64,000 nucleotides of DNA from an uncultured Sulfitobacter sp. (GTDB lineage: Bacteria; Pseudomonadota; Alphaproteobacteria; Rhodobacterales; Rhodobacteraceae). Below the pieces are notes generated by a model. It was not told the origin of the DNA, did no database searches, and saw only the letters and a program-made list of their open reading frames with translations. Location of the stretch: the NCBI RefSeq assembly GCF_947502895.1, contig NZ_CANNBM010000001.1, forward strand, positions 248,001 through 312,000, written 5' to 3'. The stretch's first letter is position 1. Every line of letters starts with the position of its first letter. The position numbers and the translations under genes were made by a program. Positions 8,850 to 16,968 of this stretch are shown in pieces.

Positions 8850-9883
8850 GCAGGCCCTTCGCTGAGGATGCACAGCACCCGCGACTGCGCATTAATGCCC
8901 AAGGCGGCGCGTTGATCGGCATCCAGTGCGGCCAGTGCCGCAATTCCCGCCGCCCCCGAGGGAGACGAGCCTAGCCCTGCAACCATAGCCAGACCTGCGC
9001 CTGCCTGCCCCTCATGTTCTGATATCAAAGCAAAGGCATCCGCATCCTCCGCCAGACCTTTAAGCGCGATCAGCGAAGGCATTTTGCAATCAAGCCGTCC
9101 CATCTCTGAAACTGGTCCGACGCTCTCTACTGCCTCGCCCGCAACGATAGAGCCGTGCAGCGCGGGAGCCGCGTCAGGCTCAACCACTACAATCCTCGGC
9201 GCATCGCCCCATGCCTGCCGCGCCAAGGTGGCACAGGCACAAGCCAGACCACCAACACCCGCTTGCAGAAATATATGTGTAGGCGCGAGCGACAGTTGTT
9301 CAATCGCCTCGGCCATCAGCACGGTGTAGCCCTCCATCAAACGATGGGGGCGGTCTGTGTAGCCGTGCCACGACCCGTCCGACAACAAATCCCAACCGTT
9401 CTGCTCTGCCGCTTGCTCTGCTGCTTGCAGGCTGTCCTCATATGTCTCGCCTTCGCGCACCACGCGCGCGCCCTGTTCTTCCAGCCGCGCGGCAAAGCTA
9501 TCGGGGACGGTCTGCGCAATATAGACCACCGATGCTGCCCCGAATGCCGCGGCGCCTGCTGCAACAGACATGCCATGATTGCCCGCACTGGCGGTCACAT
9601 AGGTGCGTGCCGATACAGGGCCACCTTGGGCATCGCACGCAATAACATAGGCAGCGCCCAGCGCCTTGAAGCTGCCTAGCCCCATGCGGCCCCGCTCGTC
9701 CTTTATCCAGACGTCTTGCACGCCTGTTTGCGTGGCAATCGCCACCGAAGCCTCCAGAGGTGTTTGCGCCGCAACAGGGCAGCGCGCCACAAGTGCCTGC
9801 GCACGCGGCGCATCCTGAGATGGCAGCGGGATATCATCTAAGCCCCGAAGGGATACGGGGCGGGATATGTGCAAAATCTCCAT
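8846..9883 (-). CDS. PLP-dependent lyase, diaminopropionate ammonia-lyase/threonine dehydratase-like
   Basis: A 345-residue fold-type II PLP enzyme. The internal-aldimine lysine is K73 in GSFKALGAAY, preceded by DVWIKDERGRMGL, which resembles diaminopropionate ammonia-lyase more than classical threonine deaminase. The SAGNHG phosphate-side loop lies at about 104-109 and the AGVGG glycine loop at about 209-213. It is first in the operon, overlapping the M24 gene by 4 bases. EutB of hydroxyectoine degradation also belongs to this fold type, so the operon partly mirrors eutABD, but the recognisable eutC, eutE and ectoine transporter genes are not adjacent. Substrate is undetermined. Confidence 0.75.
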   Translation of the reverse strand: MEILHISRPVSLRGLDDIPLPSQDAPRAQALVARCPVAAQTPLEASVAIATQTGVQDVWIKDERGRMGLGSFKALGAAYVIACDAQGGPVSARTYVTASAGNHGMSVAAGAAAFGAASVVYIAQTVPDSFAARLEEQGARVVREGETYEDSLQAAEQAAEQNGWDLLSDGSWHGYTDRPHRLMEGYTVLMAEAIEQLSLAPTHIFLQAGVGGLACACATLARQAWGDAPRIVVVEPDAAPALHGSIVAGEAVESVGPVSEMGRLDCKMPSLIALKGLAEDADAFALISEHEGQAGAGLAMVAGLGSSPSGAAGIAALAALDADQRAALGINAQSRVLCILSEGPA

Positions 9884-9948
9884 GCATTGACGTGGGACAA
9901 TTACAGCCCGCAGGTCAAGAAAATTCAGCTAAGCTCAAATACCTGCCA

Positions 9949-10533
9949 TCAATCCTGCGGACAGGGCATTCCTGCATCACCCCATGCTTGCAAATCTTTT
10001 GCCAGCGTTGCTGTTGAGCCAGCAGCAGGTGTACGCCCCGCGCCCGGCTCGAACCCGTAGCGAACGAATTCACTGGTGCGGACATGGTCAATAAGGTCTG
10101 CCAGATCAAAGCCATCGTTGGTTTCTGGGTTGCGCAATTGTGCGCAGACCTCGGCGCCCGATTTACCGCGCCACGCCAGCTCCACTGGCGGCAAGCGCCA
10201 CGCATCATCAACCTGCGGGGCCGCGTGTGGCCGGTCATTCGGCCCTACCGCGCCGATGTGGCAGGTACGACATGGGATCGTCTCGGCACCGATGCGGCTG
10301 TCTCCCGCTACGATGTTCATGCCATGCAACTTAGTCGCACCATAACCCAATCCGTCCCAAGCAGGACGACCCGATGCGCCTACGTGGCAGTTGGTACAGC
10401 GCGGATGTGACGCAACAGCAAAGATACGCACCCACGCTTGCGCACCGGCGTCAGATACTGCTGCCGATTGCGCCTCAGCGCCCGATGCAAAACCCAGCAC
10501 CAGCGCACAGACCAAAGGGGCGATCCTACTCAC
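9949..10533 (-). CDS. Periplasmic diheme c-type cytochrome-like protein
   Basis: A 194-residue protein with a signal peptide (about residues 1-21, cleavage after AEA) and two heme-binding CXXCH motifs, CTNCH and CRTCH. The start overlaps the molybdenum subunit gene by ATGA, so the two are co-translated. It is an obvious candidate to carry electrons from the molybdenum enzyme to the respiratory chain. Besides the heme motifs I see no similarity to the large multi-heme partner of known periplasmic aldehyde dehydrogenases, and this protein is smaller. A conserved Cys near the C-terminus (MPCPQD) is extra. Confidence 0.8.
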   Translation of the reverse strand: MSRIAPLVCALVLGFASGAEAQSAAVSDAGAQAWVRIFAVASHPRCTNCHVGASGRPAWDGLGYGATKLHGMNIVAGDSRIGAETIPCRTCHIGAVGPNDRPHAAPQVDDAWRLPPVELAWRGKSGAEVCAQLRNPETNDGFDLADLIDHVRTSEFVRYGFEPGAGRTPAAGSTATLAKDLQAWGDAGMPCPQD

Positions 10534-12770
10534 AAGAAGCTGACCGTGTTGTAGAAAGGCATTTCACGCAAACGGGTTCCCGTAGCCATAAAGATAGCAT
10601 TGGCAAGCGCGGGTGCTGCCGGCGGCACGGGCGGTTCACCGATACCACGAATGGTATCGTTGTTCTCCAGTGCGCGCACTTCGATCACGGGGCATTGATG
10701 CAGGCGCATTCCCTCGGCGAGGTGATAATTGTCCTGTTCTGCACGACCGTCCGAATAGGTGATCTCGGAGTTCATGGCGTGGCCCAAGCCCCAGACAACA
10801 CCGCCTGCCACCTGATTTTCGAAAGTCACAGGATCAACAACGCGGCCCACTTCGGCAGCGACCCAGACATGGTCGATCTTGATGCCGTCGTCCATATCGG
10901 TGACCTGCACCACCTCCGCAACAGGCACGCCAAAGGACGTGACCAGCGCCACACCGCGTCCCTGTCGCGGGCCCAGTGGACTGCCCCAGTCCGACATCTC
11001 GGCCACGGCCTCCAGCACCGCACGGGCGTCTGGATCATTCACGAGGCGCAGACGCTCTGCCATCGGGTCGGCACCCGCCGCATGGATCAGCTCATCCAGA
11101 AAGCTCTCGGCGAAAAATCCAGCTGTGGACGCACCGACAGAACGCCACGACGACGTCGGCGCAAGTTCGGGCACCGCATAGGCACGCACCCGCAGGTCAG
11201 GCACACTGTAGCGCATGTTCCATGCGCCTGCTGCAATCTGTGTATCCGGCCCCGGTACAGGCGCGCCAAGTCGGCCCGATTGTGACCGTGAGGACGAAAC
11301 TGTGGCGATGTCCAGATCAAGCGCGGTGACCTGACCGCCTGAATGCGCGCCACGCCCGCGTGCCATGCCAATCTGGCGGTTGTAATCCTGCGCGAAATCC
11401 TCCTCGCGGCGGAAGGTAAGTTTAACAGGTGTGCCGGCAACTTCACGCGCCACGTCTACGGCGACGTCGATATTGTCAAACTCCAGACGGTGCCCGAAAC
11501 TGCCGCCAGCGTACTGGTTGTGCAAGAAAATCTGGTCTGTTTCCATGTCCAGACGTGCCGCGATGCGCTGCTGTACAAATCGCGGCAACTGGTGCGCGGC
11601 CCAGATATCCACACGGTCTGCGGTAACGGTGGCAATCGCGCTCAGTGGTTCAAGCGGCTGGTGGGCGACATAAGGCGCGCGGTATTCGGCGCTAACCACA
11701 TCGGTCCCATCGAGTGCGGCGTCGACATCGCCATCATGCCGCCACTCCTTGTCCAGATGATCGGGGGTGAAGGAGGCCTCTACTGCGGCCCAATGATCCG
11801 ACTGCTCGGCCGGAAAAGATGCTTCAGCCCAGTCAAACTCGATCTCTTCAAGCGCTCGGAAGGCGCGCCATGTATTGTCAGCAATGACCGCAACACCATT
11901 GGGCAAACCCACGATTTTGGACACACCGCGCATACCCTCGGCGCCGCTTGCGTCAAATCCGAGCATTGGCGCGCCCTTGCGCGGGTTCATCTTGACCGAG
12001 GCATGCAGCATCCCCTCCACTTTCACATCGATCCCGTAGGTCTGGGTGCCAGTTGATTTCGCCGTAATGTCCATCCTTTGCAGCGGCTTGCCGATCAATC
12101 GCCACTGCGAAGGATCGCGCAGAGCTACATCTGTTACGGGTTCCATCGCTGCCGCGCGGGCGGCAAGCGTGGTGTAGAGCATGCGCGTACCGTCGGGCAG
12201 CACAACTGCACCGCGTTCTGTTTTCAACTGGGAAGCATCAATACCTGTTTCGGCAGAGGCCGCTGCCTTGAGCGTTTCGCGTGCAACGGCACCCGCTTGG
12301 CGCAATTTGTCAAAGCTGTCAGGCACCGAAGTCGAGCCGCCTGTCACCTGCGCCCCCAACACTTTCATCACCGCACCCATAGTGCTGCGCATCGTTTCGG
12401 CGGCGAACCCTTCGTCATTAGAGCGGAATGGCACTGCCTCGGCGGCAAGTGCCGTGTTGTAATAAGCCGCAGCAGGTGCGCCAGGTGTCGTGGTGATCTG
12501 ATCCAGATCCACGTCCAGCTCCTCGGCAATCAGCATCGCCTGCATGGTCGATGCCCCCTGCCCCAGATCCGTGTGCGGTGTGACCAGCATAATGCCGTCT
12601 GCGTTGATCTTGACCCAAGGGTTAAAGACGGCATCACCTGCCGAGGCGTCCTGCGTCAGCGGGTTTTCAGGATCGCGGCGCACCATATAGGCACCGAACG
12701 CGACACCACCGACAATGGCAGCGGAACCGATCAGAAACGAACGGCGTGCAATCGTTTTAAGACGACCCAT
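10530..12770 (-). CDS. Molybdopterin-binding subunit of an isoquinoline 1-oxidoreductase/aldehyde dehydrogenase-type enzyme
   Basis: A 746-residue large subunit of the xanthine-oxidase family, IorB-like arrangement. The N-terminus carries a Tat-type signal (RRSF followed by a hydrophobic stretch), so the folded enzyme is probably exported. The C-terminal GIGEPPVPPAAPALANAIF carries the conserved active-site Glu of the family, and GGSFGHRLEFDN belongs to the cofactor region. Typical substrates are aldehydes or N-heterocycles hydroxylated with water as oxygen source. It lies 3 bases after the 2Fe-2S subunit gene and overlaps the cytochrome gene, giving a complete periplasmic redox chain. No MocA-type maturation gene is in the operon. 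Confidence 0.9.
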   Translation of the reverse strand: MGRLKTIARRSFLIGSAAIVGGVAFGAYMVRRDPENPLTQDASAGDAVFNPWVKINADGIMLVTPHTDLGQGASTMQAMLIAEELDVDLDQITTTPGAPAAAYYNTALAAEAVPFRSNDEGFAAETMRSTMGAVMKVLGAQVTGGSTSVPDSFDKLRQAGAVARETLKAAASAETGIDASQLKTERGAVVLPDGTRMLYTTLAARAAAMEPVTDVALRDPSQWRLIGKPLQRMDITAKSTGTQTYGIDVKVEGMLHASVKMNPRKGAPMLGFDASGAEGMRGVSKIVGLPNGVAVIADNTWRAFRALEEIEFDWAEASFPAEQSDHWAAVEASFTPDHLDKEWRHDGDVDAALDGTDVVSAEYRAPYVAHQPLEPLSAIATVTADRVDIWAAHQLPRFVQQRIAARLDMETDQIFLHNQYAGGSFGHRLEFDNIDVAVDVAREVAGTPVKLTFRREEDFAQDYNRQIGMARGRGAHSGGQVTALDLDIATVSSSRSQSGRLGAPVPGPDTQIAAGAWNMRYSVPDLRVRAYAVPELAPTSSWRSVGASTAGFFAESFLDELIHAAGADPMAERLRLVNDPDARAVLEAVAEMSDWGSPLGPRQGRGVALVTSFGVPVAEVVQVTDMDDGIKIDHVWVAAEVGRVVDPVTFENQVAGGVVWGLGHAMNSEITYSDGRAEQDNYHLAEGMRLHQCPVIEVRALENNDTIRGIGEPPVPPAAPALANAIFMATGTRLREMPFYNTVSFL

Positions 12771-12773
12771 AAC

Positions 12774-13232
12774 TCAAGCTCCCTGCAATTTTGCGGCGGC
12801 GGTTTTCACGGCGGCACGGATGCGCGGATAGGTCCCGCAACGGCAAAGATTGCCGCTCATCGCTTCGTCAATCTGCTGATCACTTGGTGCCGCGTTTAGA
12901 TCAAGAAAGCTGGCCGCTTGCATGATCTGGCCTGACTGGCAGTAACCGCATTGCGCAACCTGATGCTCAACCCACGCCTGCTGCACCGCGTGCATCGCCT
13001 CGGGCGTGCCCAGACCTTCGATGGTTGTAATATCACCATCCACATCCCCTGCTGCCAACTGGCACGACCGTACAGCCACGCCATCTACATGAACGGTACA
13101 AGCACCGCACTGCGCGATGCCGCATCCATATTTTACACCTGTGATCCCCAGTTCGTCCCGCAGGACCCAGAGCAGCGGCATGTCCTCTTCGACGTCTACG
13201 TCGTGGGCTTTCCCGTTCACATTCAGCTTCAT
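12774..13232 (-). CDS. [2Fe-2S] subunit of the molybdenum oxidoreductase (IorA-like)
   Basis: A 152-residue small subunit with two iron-sulfur clusters. The plant-ferredoxin-type ligands are in GCGIAQCGACTVH plus the Cys of VRSCQL, and the second, helical cluster is in CGYCQSG and NLCRCGTY. It passes electrons from the molybdopterin subunit encoded immediately downstream. An RBS-like AGGAGG lies just upstream of the ATG at 13232. No export signal of its own is present, so it is expected to travel with the Tat-exported large subunit, as is known for this family. Confidence 0.9.
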   Translation of the reverse strand: MKLNVNGKAHDVDVEEDMPLLWVLRDELGITGVKYGCGIAQCGACTVHVDGVAVRSCQLAAGDVDGDITTIEGLGTPEAMHAVQQAWVEHQVAQCGYCQSGQIMQAASFLDLNAAPSDQQIDEAMSGNLCRCGTYPRIRAAVKTAAAKLQGA

Positions 13233-13256
13233 TCTGTTTCCTCCTGATGGGGACGA

Positions 13257-14033
13257 TTATTTGCTTTGCATCCGCTCTATCATTTTCAGAACCGCACGGC
13301 GCGGCAGCAGCGGGATGATCCAGTCAATCATAAAGCCCAACTGCTTTTCATTCACAGCCACAAGCTCTCCTCGAGACATGGCGTCGTAGCCGTATTTTGC
13401 AACAGAGCGGGGCGTCTTGCCTCCACCTGCAACCAGCTTTGTACCGTGCAAATCAGCGCGATCTGCAAAGGCCGTATTCACATATCCTGGCGCCAGAAGC
13501 GTCACGGTCACACCCTGCGGGCGTAATTCATGGTCCAGCGCCTGAGAGAAACTCTTCACAAAGGCTTTGGTTGCAAAATAGGTGGCCTGCATCGGACCAG
13601 GCATAAAACCCGCGCTGGATCCCACGTTGAGGATACAGCCCTGTGCACGCTTGGCCATTTCGCGACCAAAATAGTGGCTAAGGGCCACCAGCGCCTTTAC
13701 GTTAAGGTCGACCATCCCCAGCTCTTCGGCCAGATCACGATCAATGTGCCGCCCCTGCCCGCCAAAGCCTGCATTGTTAATCAGGATGTCGACCTGCACA
13801 CCTGCCTTGATGACTTGCGCAATAAGAATATCCGCACCATCTTGCGCGCCCAGATCGGCAGGTAACACATGTGCCTTGATCCCGTATTCGGCAGTCAGCT
13901 CATCCGCGAGCGACTGCAAGCGGTCTGCCGAGCGCGCCGTCAGCACGACATCCCCCCCTTTTTGCGCATGATAACGGGCGAATTCAGCACCGATACCAGA
14001 GGAAGCACCCGTAATAAGCGCGGTCTTTGCCAT
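13257..14033 (-). CDS. Short-chain dehydrogenase/reductase
   Basis: A 258-residue classical SDR. The cofactor motif TGASSGIG lies near the N-terminus, NNAG in LINNAGFGG follows, the catalytic Ser is in NVGSSAGF and the Tyr-Lys pair in YFATK. ATG 14033 is preferred over the upstream ATG at 14069 because GGAGAGA precedes it and the Rossmann motif then starts at the usual place. It is transcribed divergently from a TetR-family regulator across a perfect 18-base palindrome, so repression by that regulator is likely. Substrate cannot be deduced. Confidence 0.88.
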   Translation of the reverse strand: MAKTALITGASSGIGAEFARYHAQKGGDVVLTARSADRLQSLADELTAEYGIKAHVLPADLGAQDGADILIAQVIKAGVQVDILINNAGFGGQGRHIDRDLAEELGMVDLNVKALVALSHYFGREMAKRAQGCILNVGSSAGFMPGPMQATYFATKAFVKSFSQALDHELRPQGVTVTLLAPGYVNTAFADRADLHGTKLVAGGGKTPRSVAKYGYDAMSRGELVAVNEKQLGFMIDWIIPLLPRRAVLKMIERMQSK

Positions 14034-14050
14034 CGTATCTCTCCGATAAT

Positions 14051-14065
14051 TCAACAGTCGTTGAC
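14051..14065. promoter_or_regulatory. Secondary half-palindrome near the SDR start
   Basis: TCAAC and GTTGA are separated by four bases here. The half sites match the arms of the perfect palindrome at 14092-14109, so this may be a weaker second binding site for the TetR-type regulator. Confidence 0.35.
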
Positions 14066-14091
14066 ACATGACATACTGTGCCCTGCGCTTC

Positions 14092-14109
14092 TGTCAACAT
14101 ATGTTGACA
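14092..14109. promoter_or_regulatory. Perfect 18-base palindrome with divergent -35 boxes (candidate TetR operator)
   Basis: TGTCAACAT is followed directly by its reverse complement ATGTTGACA. Each arm carries a consensus TTGACA -35 hexamer, one per strand. On the plus strand a TAGGTT -10-like box follows after 16 bases (14126-14131); on the minus strand TATGTC (14075-14070) follows after 16 bases. The palindrome therefore sits on both promoters of the SDR/tetR pair, a textbook position for autorepression. The binding protein is inferred from adjacency. Confidence 0.65.
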
Positions 14110-14138
14110 AAATTGTCTCTGCCAGTAGGTTAAGTCCA

Positions 14139-14675
14139 ATGACCAAAGCACTGATGACTCGCGAGAAACTGCTGATCCATGCACGCGCTTTGCTATGGCG
14201 GCACGGGTATTCAAACGTTCCACTAAGACAAATCGCAACCGCAGCGGGCGTCGATGTCGCGCTCGTCTCGCGCTATTTCGGTGGCAAGCGCGGATTGTTC
14301 GAGGCAACGCTGGAAGGTGCATTTGACACGCCCGAAGCTTCCTCGCCCGCAGAACTGGTTGATATGGTGGTGCAGCTGTTCGTGAGCCATCCCCGTGATG
14401 CGGGTTCTGTCTCAATCCTGCACCTGATGTTGATGAACGCACAGGACGAAGAAGTGGGCGAAGCTGTGCGCGAAGCGCACCAGAAAGGGCTACAAACAGC
14501 CTGCGAACGCGCGGTGGGCGATCCTGCCCGCGCGGCCCTATTTATGGCGGTGATTTTGGGGATGAGTGTCGCAGAGAAATCGCTGCACCTGTCTGGCATA
14601 GCGCCCTTTGACACGCCGGAATACGAGGCACAGTTGCGCCATATGCTCAACGCTGCGCTCGCCTATCCAGTCTAG
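14139..14675 (+). CDS. TetR-family transcriptional regulator
   Basis: A 178-residue regulator with a TetR N-terminal helix-turn-helix: REKLLIHARALLWRHG, VPLRQIATAAGVDVALVSRYFGGKRGLFEA. The C-terminal domain is ligand-binding and too variable to name. The open frame extends upstream to 13869, but that would run across the promoter region, and ATG 14139 places the helix-turn-helix at the normal distance from the N-terminus. It probably represses the divergent SDR and itself through the palindrome at 14092. The predicted -10 box lies only about 8 bases upstream, so the mRNA may have a very short leader. Confidence 0.88.
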   Translation: MTKALMTREKLLIHARALLWRHGYSNVPLRQIATAAGVDVALVSRYFGGKRGLFEATLEGAFDTPEASSPAELVDMVVQLFVSHPRDAGSVSILHLMLMNAQDEEVGEAVREAHQKGLQTACERAVGDPARAALFMAVILGMSVAEKSLHLSGIAPFDTPEYEAQLRHMLNAALAYPV

Positions 14676-14685
14676 CCAAGCGGCG

Positions 14686-14721
14686 CCTGTCTGCCAGCGA
14701 CACAGTGGGCCGGCAGACAGG
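14686..14721. terminator. Bidirectional hairpin between convergent genes
   Basis: CCTGTCTGCC (14686-14695) and GGCAGACAGG (14712-14721) form a perfect 10-base stem with a 16-base loop between the ends of the tetR-like gene and the alcohol dehydrogenase gene. There is no clear T-run, so termination is inferred from position. Confidence 0.5.
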
Positions 14722-14729
14722 GCAATGGA

Positions 14730-15842
14730 TCAGAACTCGACAACAGCGCGGATGGATTTACCCTGATGCATCAGCTCAAACCCTTCGTTGATCTGATCAA
14801 GCGTCAGTTTGTGGGTGATCATCGGGTCGATTTCGATTTTGCCATTCATGTACCAGTCTACGATTTTCGGCACATCCGTGCGCCCCTTTGCCCCACCAAA
14901 GGCAGTGCCACGCCAGACACGGCCTGTGACCAGCTGGAAAGGACGTGTGGAGATTTCGGCACCCGCAGGGGCCACACCGATGATGATGCTTTCGCCCCAG
15001 CCTTTGTGCGAACACTCTAGCGCGTCACGCATGACCTTTGTGTTGCCTGTGGCGTCGAACGAGTAGTCCGCGCCGCCGCCCGTCAACTCCACCAGATGCT
15101 CGACCAGATTGCCGTCGATCTTGGAAGGATTAACAAAGTCGGTCATGCCGAAGTATTTGCCCGTCTCTTCCTTGTCGTCGTTCAGATCGACGCCAACGAT
15201 CTGATCTGCTCCTGCCATGCGCAGGCCCTGAATCACGTTAAGACCGATGCCGCCCAGACCAAAGACCACGCAACGCGCACCAATCTCAACCTTGGCAGTA
15301 TTGATTACCGCACCGATGCCAGTCGTGACGCCGCAGCCAATATAGCAGATCTTGTCAAACGGCGCGTCCTTGCGCACTTTGGCCAGCGCGATTTCGGGCA
15401 CCACAGTATGGTTGGCGAAGGTCGAGCACCCCATGTAGTGATGGATCGGCGTGCCATCCAGCATGGAAAAGCGCGTGGTGCCGTCGGGCAGTTGGCCGCG
15501 CCCTTGGGTCACACGGATCGCTTGGCACAGGTTGGTCTTGCCGCTCAGGCAATACTCGCACTCGCGGCACTCTGGCGTATAAAGCGGGATCACATGGTCG
15601 CCGACTTCCAGAGTAGTAACACCCTCGCCGACTTCCATCACGATGCCCGCGCCCTCATGGCCCAGAATAGCAGGAAAGATGCCTTCGGGGTCATCGCCCG
15701 AACGGGTGAACTCATCCGTGTGGCACAGGCCAGTTGCCTTGATCTCGACCAAGACTTCGCCGCGCTTTGGTCCTTCAAGGTTGACCTCCATGATCTCAAG
15801 GGGCTTGCCTGCCTCTACAGCAACAGCGGCGCGAGTCTTCAT
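14730..15842 (-). CDS. adhC: S-(hydroxymethyl)glutathione dehydrogenase / class III alcohol dehydrogenase
   Basis: A 370-residue zinc enzyme that oxidises S-hydroxymethylglutathione (formaldehyde plus glutathione) with NAD+, and can also reduce S-nitrosoglutathione. Catalytic zinc ligands are C40 and H62 (GHEGAG, 61-66), with CGVTTGIG carrying the third Cys. The structural zinc Cys set is C92, C95, C98 and C106. Length and the N-terminus MKTRAAVAVEAGKPLEI are typical. Two adjacent ATG codons (15845, 15842) could start it; I chose the second from family convention. The usual partner, S-formylglutathione hydrolase, is not adjacent. A role in formaldehyde detoxification or C1 oxidation follows from the family. 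Confidence 0.95.
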   Translation of the reverse strand: MKTRAAVAVEAGKPLEIMEVNLEGPKRGEVLVEIKATGLCHTDEFTRSGDDPEGIFPAILGHEGAGIVMEVGEGVTTLEVGDHVIPLYTPECRECEYCLSGKTNLCQAIRVTQGRGQLPDGTTRFSMLDGTPIHHYMGCSTFANHTVVPEIALAKVRKDAPFDKICYIGCGVTTGIGAVINTAKVEIGARCVVFGLGGIGLNVIQGLRMAGADQIVGVDLNDDKEETGKYFGMTDFVNPSKIDGNLVEHLVELTGGGADYSFDATGNTKVMRDALECSHKGWGESIIIGVAPAGAEISTRPFQLVTGRVWRGTAFGGAKGRTDVPKIVDWYMNGKIEIDPMITHKLTLDQINEGFELMHQGKSIRAVVEF

Positions 15843-15910
15843 CATGGGTCTGTCCTCTTTGTAAATTACCTCTCCAGCAGGACCAAAGCGCAGGCACGTT
15901 GTCAAGTAGG

Positions 15911-16870
15911 TCAGGCTGGATATGCCTGTACATCGACACGTGGCGGGATGAGGTCGGGGACGGCATCCTGCATCGCGACCGACAGCGGCGTGTCTTTGTA
16001 GTCGGGCAGCAGCTTGCGCAACGCTGTCCCGTCCACGCGGTGCGGCGTGTTCCACAGATAGCGCATTTCCATGACTTCGCGCACCACAGGATTGATCAGG
16101 CCCAACACCCGCATCAGTCTCCAGGGCATTTTGGCCGTCTTGAGCGGCTGACCCACAGCAAGAGCAACAGCCGCCTTCAGCTCGGCCCCTGTCAGGCTAT
16201 ACCCCTCAAACCCGAGCGCCGTAAAAGCGGGTAGATCAGCACGAATGCGCGCAAGCTGCTCCATTGCGCGGCCGACATCAGGCAGGTAGGCCCACGCATG
16301 TACTGCATCCATCCGGCCCGGATAGGTGAACACCCCTTTGCTGGCCTTCTTGGCAATATAACTTTCAAACCAGCTGCCTGTATTCTGCCGCTCCATATAA
16401 TCACCCGATCGCAGAATGATGGTGCGCAGGCCCTCTGCTGCCGCATCTTCAAAGGCGCGTTCCATCGTGACGCGCAGCGCGCCTTTGCGGGTGGTCGGTG
16501 CGCGGGCCGCTTCCTCACGCAGGATGATACTGGCGTCCTCACCGTATCCATAGATATTGCCCGGGATCATCACAGTGGCGCCGCTAGACAACCCTGCGGC
16601 GATTATGTTGCGTGTCAGATTCGGCATCAGCTTGGCCCAGTGATGATAAGGCGGGTTCACGGTATGAACGATCACATCCATGCCCTGCGCCGCTGCCACA
16701 ACTGCCGCCTTGTCTGTCGGATCACACGCGATCGTTTTCACGCCGCGCGGCACCTCGCCGCCCCCTGCGCGGCTGGCGGCAATTACCTGCCAGCCTGCAT
16801 TCGCAAAGGCATTTGTTGCAGCACGGCCAAAGCGGCCTGTTGCGCCAAGGATAAGAACTGTTCCGGTCAT
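15911..16870 (-). CDS. NAD(P)-binding epimerase/NmrA-like protein
   Basis: A 319-residue extended-SDR-like protein with the N-terminal nucleotide motif GATGRFG. No standard YxxxK pair is clearly in place, so it may be a sensor- or atypical-SDR rather than a sugar epimerase. It precedes the class III alcohol dehydrogenase by 68 bases on the same strand and is divergent from a LysR-type regulator whose candidate binding site lies between them. Function is not recognised further. Confidence 0.75.
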   Translation of the reverse strand: MTGTVLILGATGRFGRAATNAFANAGWQVIAASRAGGGEVPRGVKTIACDPTDKAAVVAAAQGMDVIVHTVNPPYHHWAKLMPNLTRNIIAAGLSSGATVMIPGNIYGYGEDASIILREEAARAPTTRKGALRVTMERAFEDAAAEGLRTIILRSGDYMERQNTGSWFESYIAKKASKGVFTYPGRMDAVHAWAYLPDVGRAMEQLARIRADLPAFTALGFEGYSLTGAELKAAVALAVGQPLKTAKMPWRLMRVLGLINPVVREVMEMRYLWNTPHRVDGTALRKLLPDYKDTPLSVAMQDAVPDLIPPRVDVQAYPA

Positions 16871-16940
16871 GGGTATCTCCTATTCATTGATGTTGACACC
16901 CAGACCGTATCAATCAATTTTTGGTGGCATAATTGACGAA

Positions 16941-16968
16941 ATTCATATATTGATATCCATATATGAAT
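16941..16968. promoter_or_regulatory. 28-base inverted repeat overlapping the LysR start codon
   Basis: ATTCATATAT and ATATATGAAT are perfect 10-base arms separated by 8 bases. The right arm contains the ATG of the LysR-type gene (16963-16965). LysR proteins bind interrupted dyads between divergent genes, so this is a candidate autoregulatory site; a site over the start codon would block expression of the regulator. No Shine-Dalgarno sequence precedes the ATG. Confidence 0.6.

Noticed and set aside
6982..9883. Complete ectoine/hydroxyectoine (eut/doe) degradation cluster
   Set aside because: Only three of the expected enzyme types are present, no EutC, EutE or ectoine transporter is adjacent, and the PLP enzyme looks nearer to diaminopropionate ammonia-lyase.
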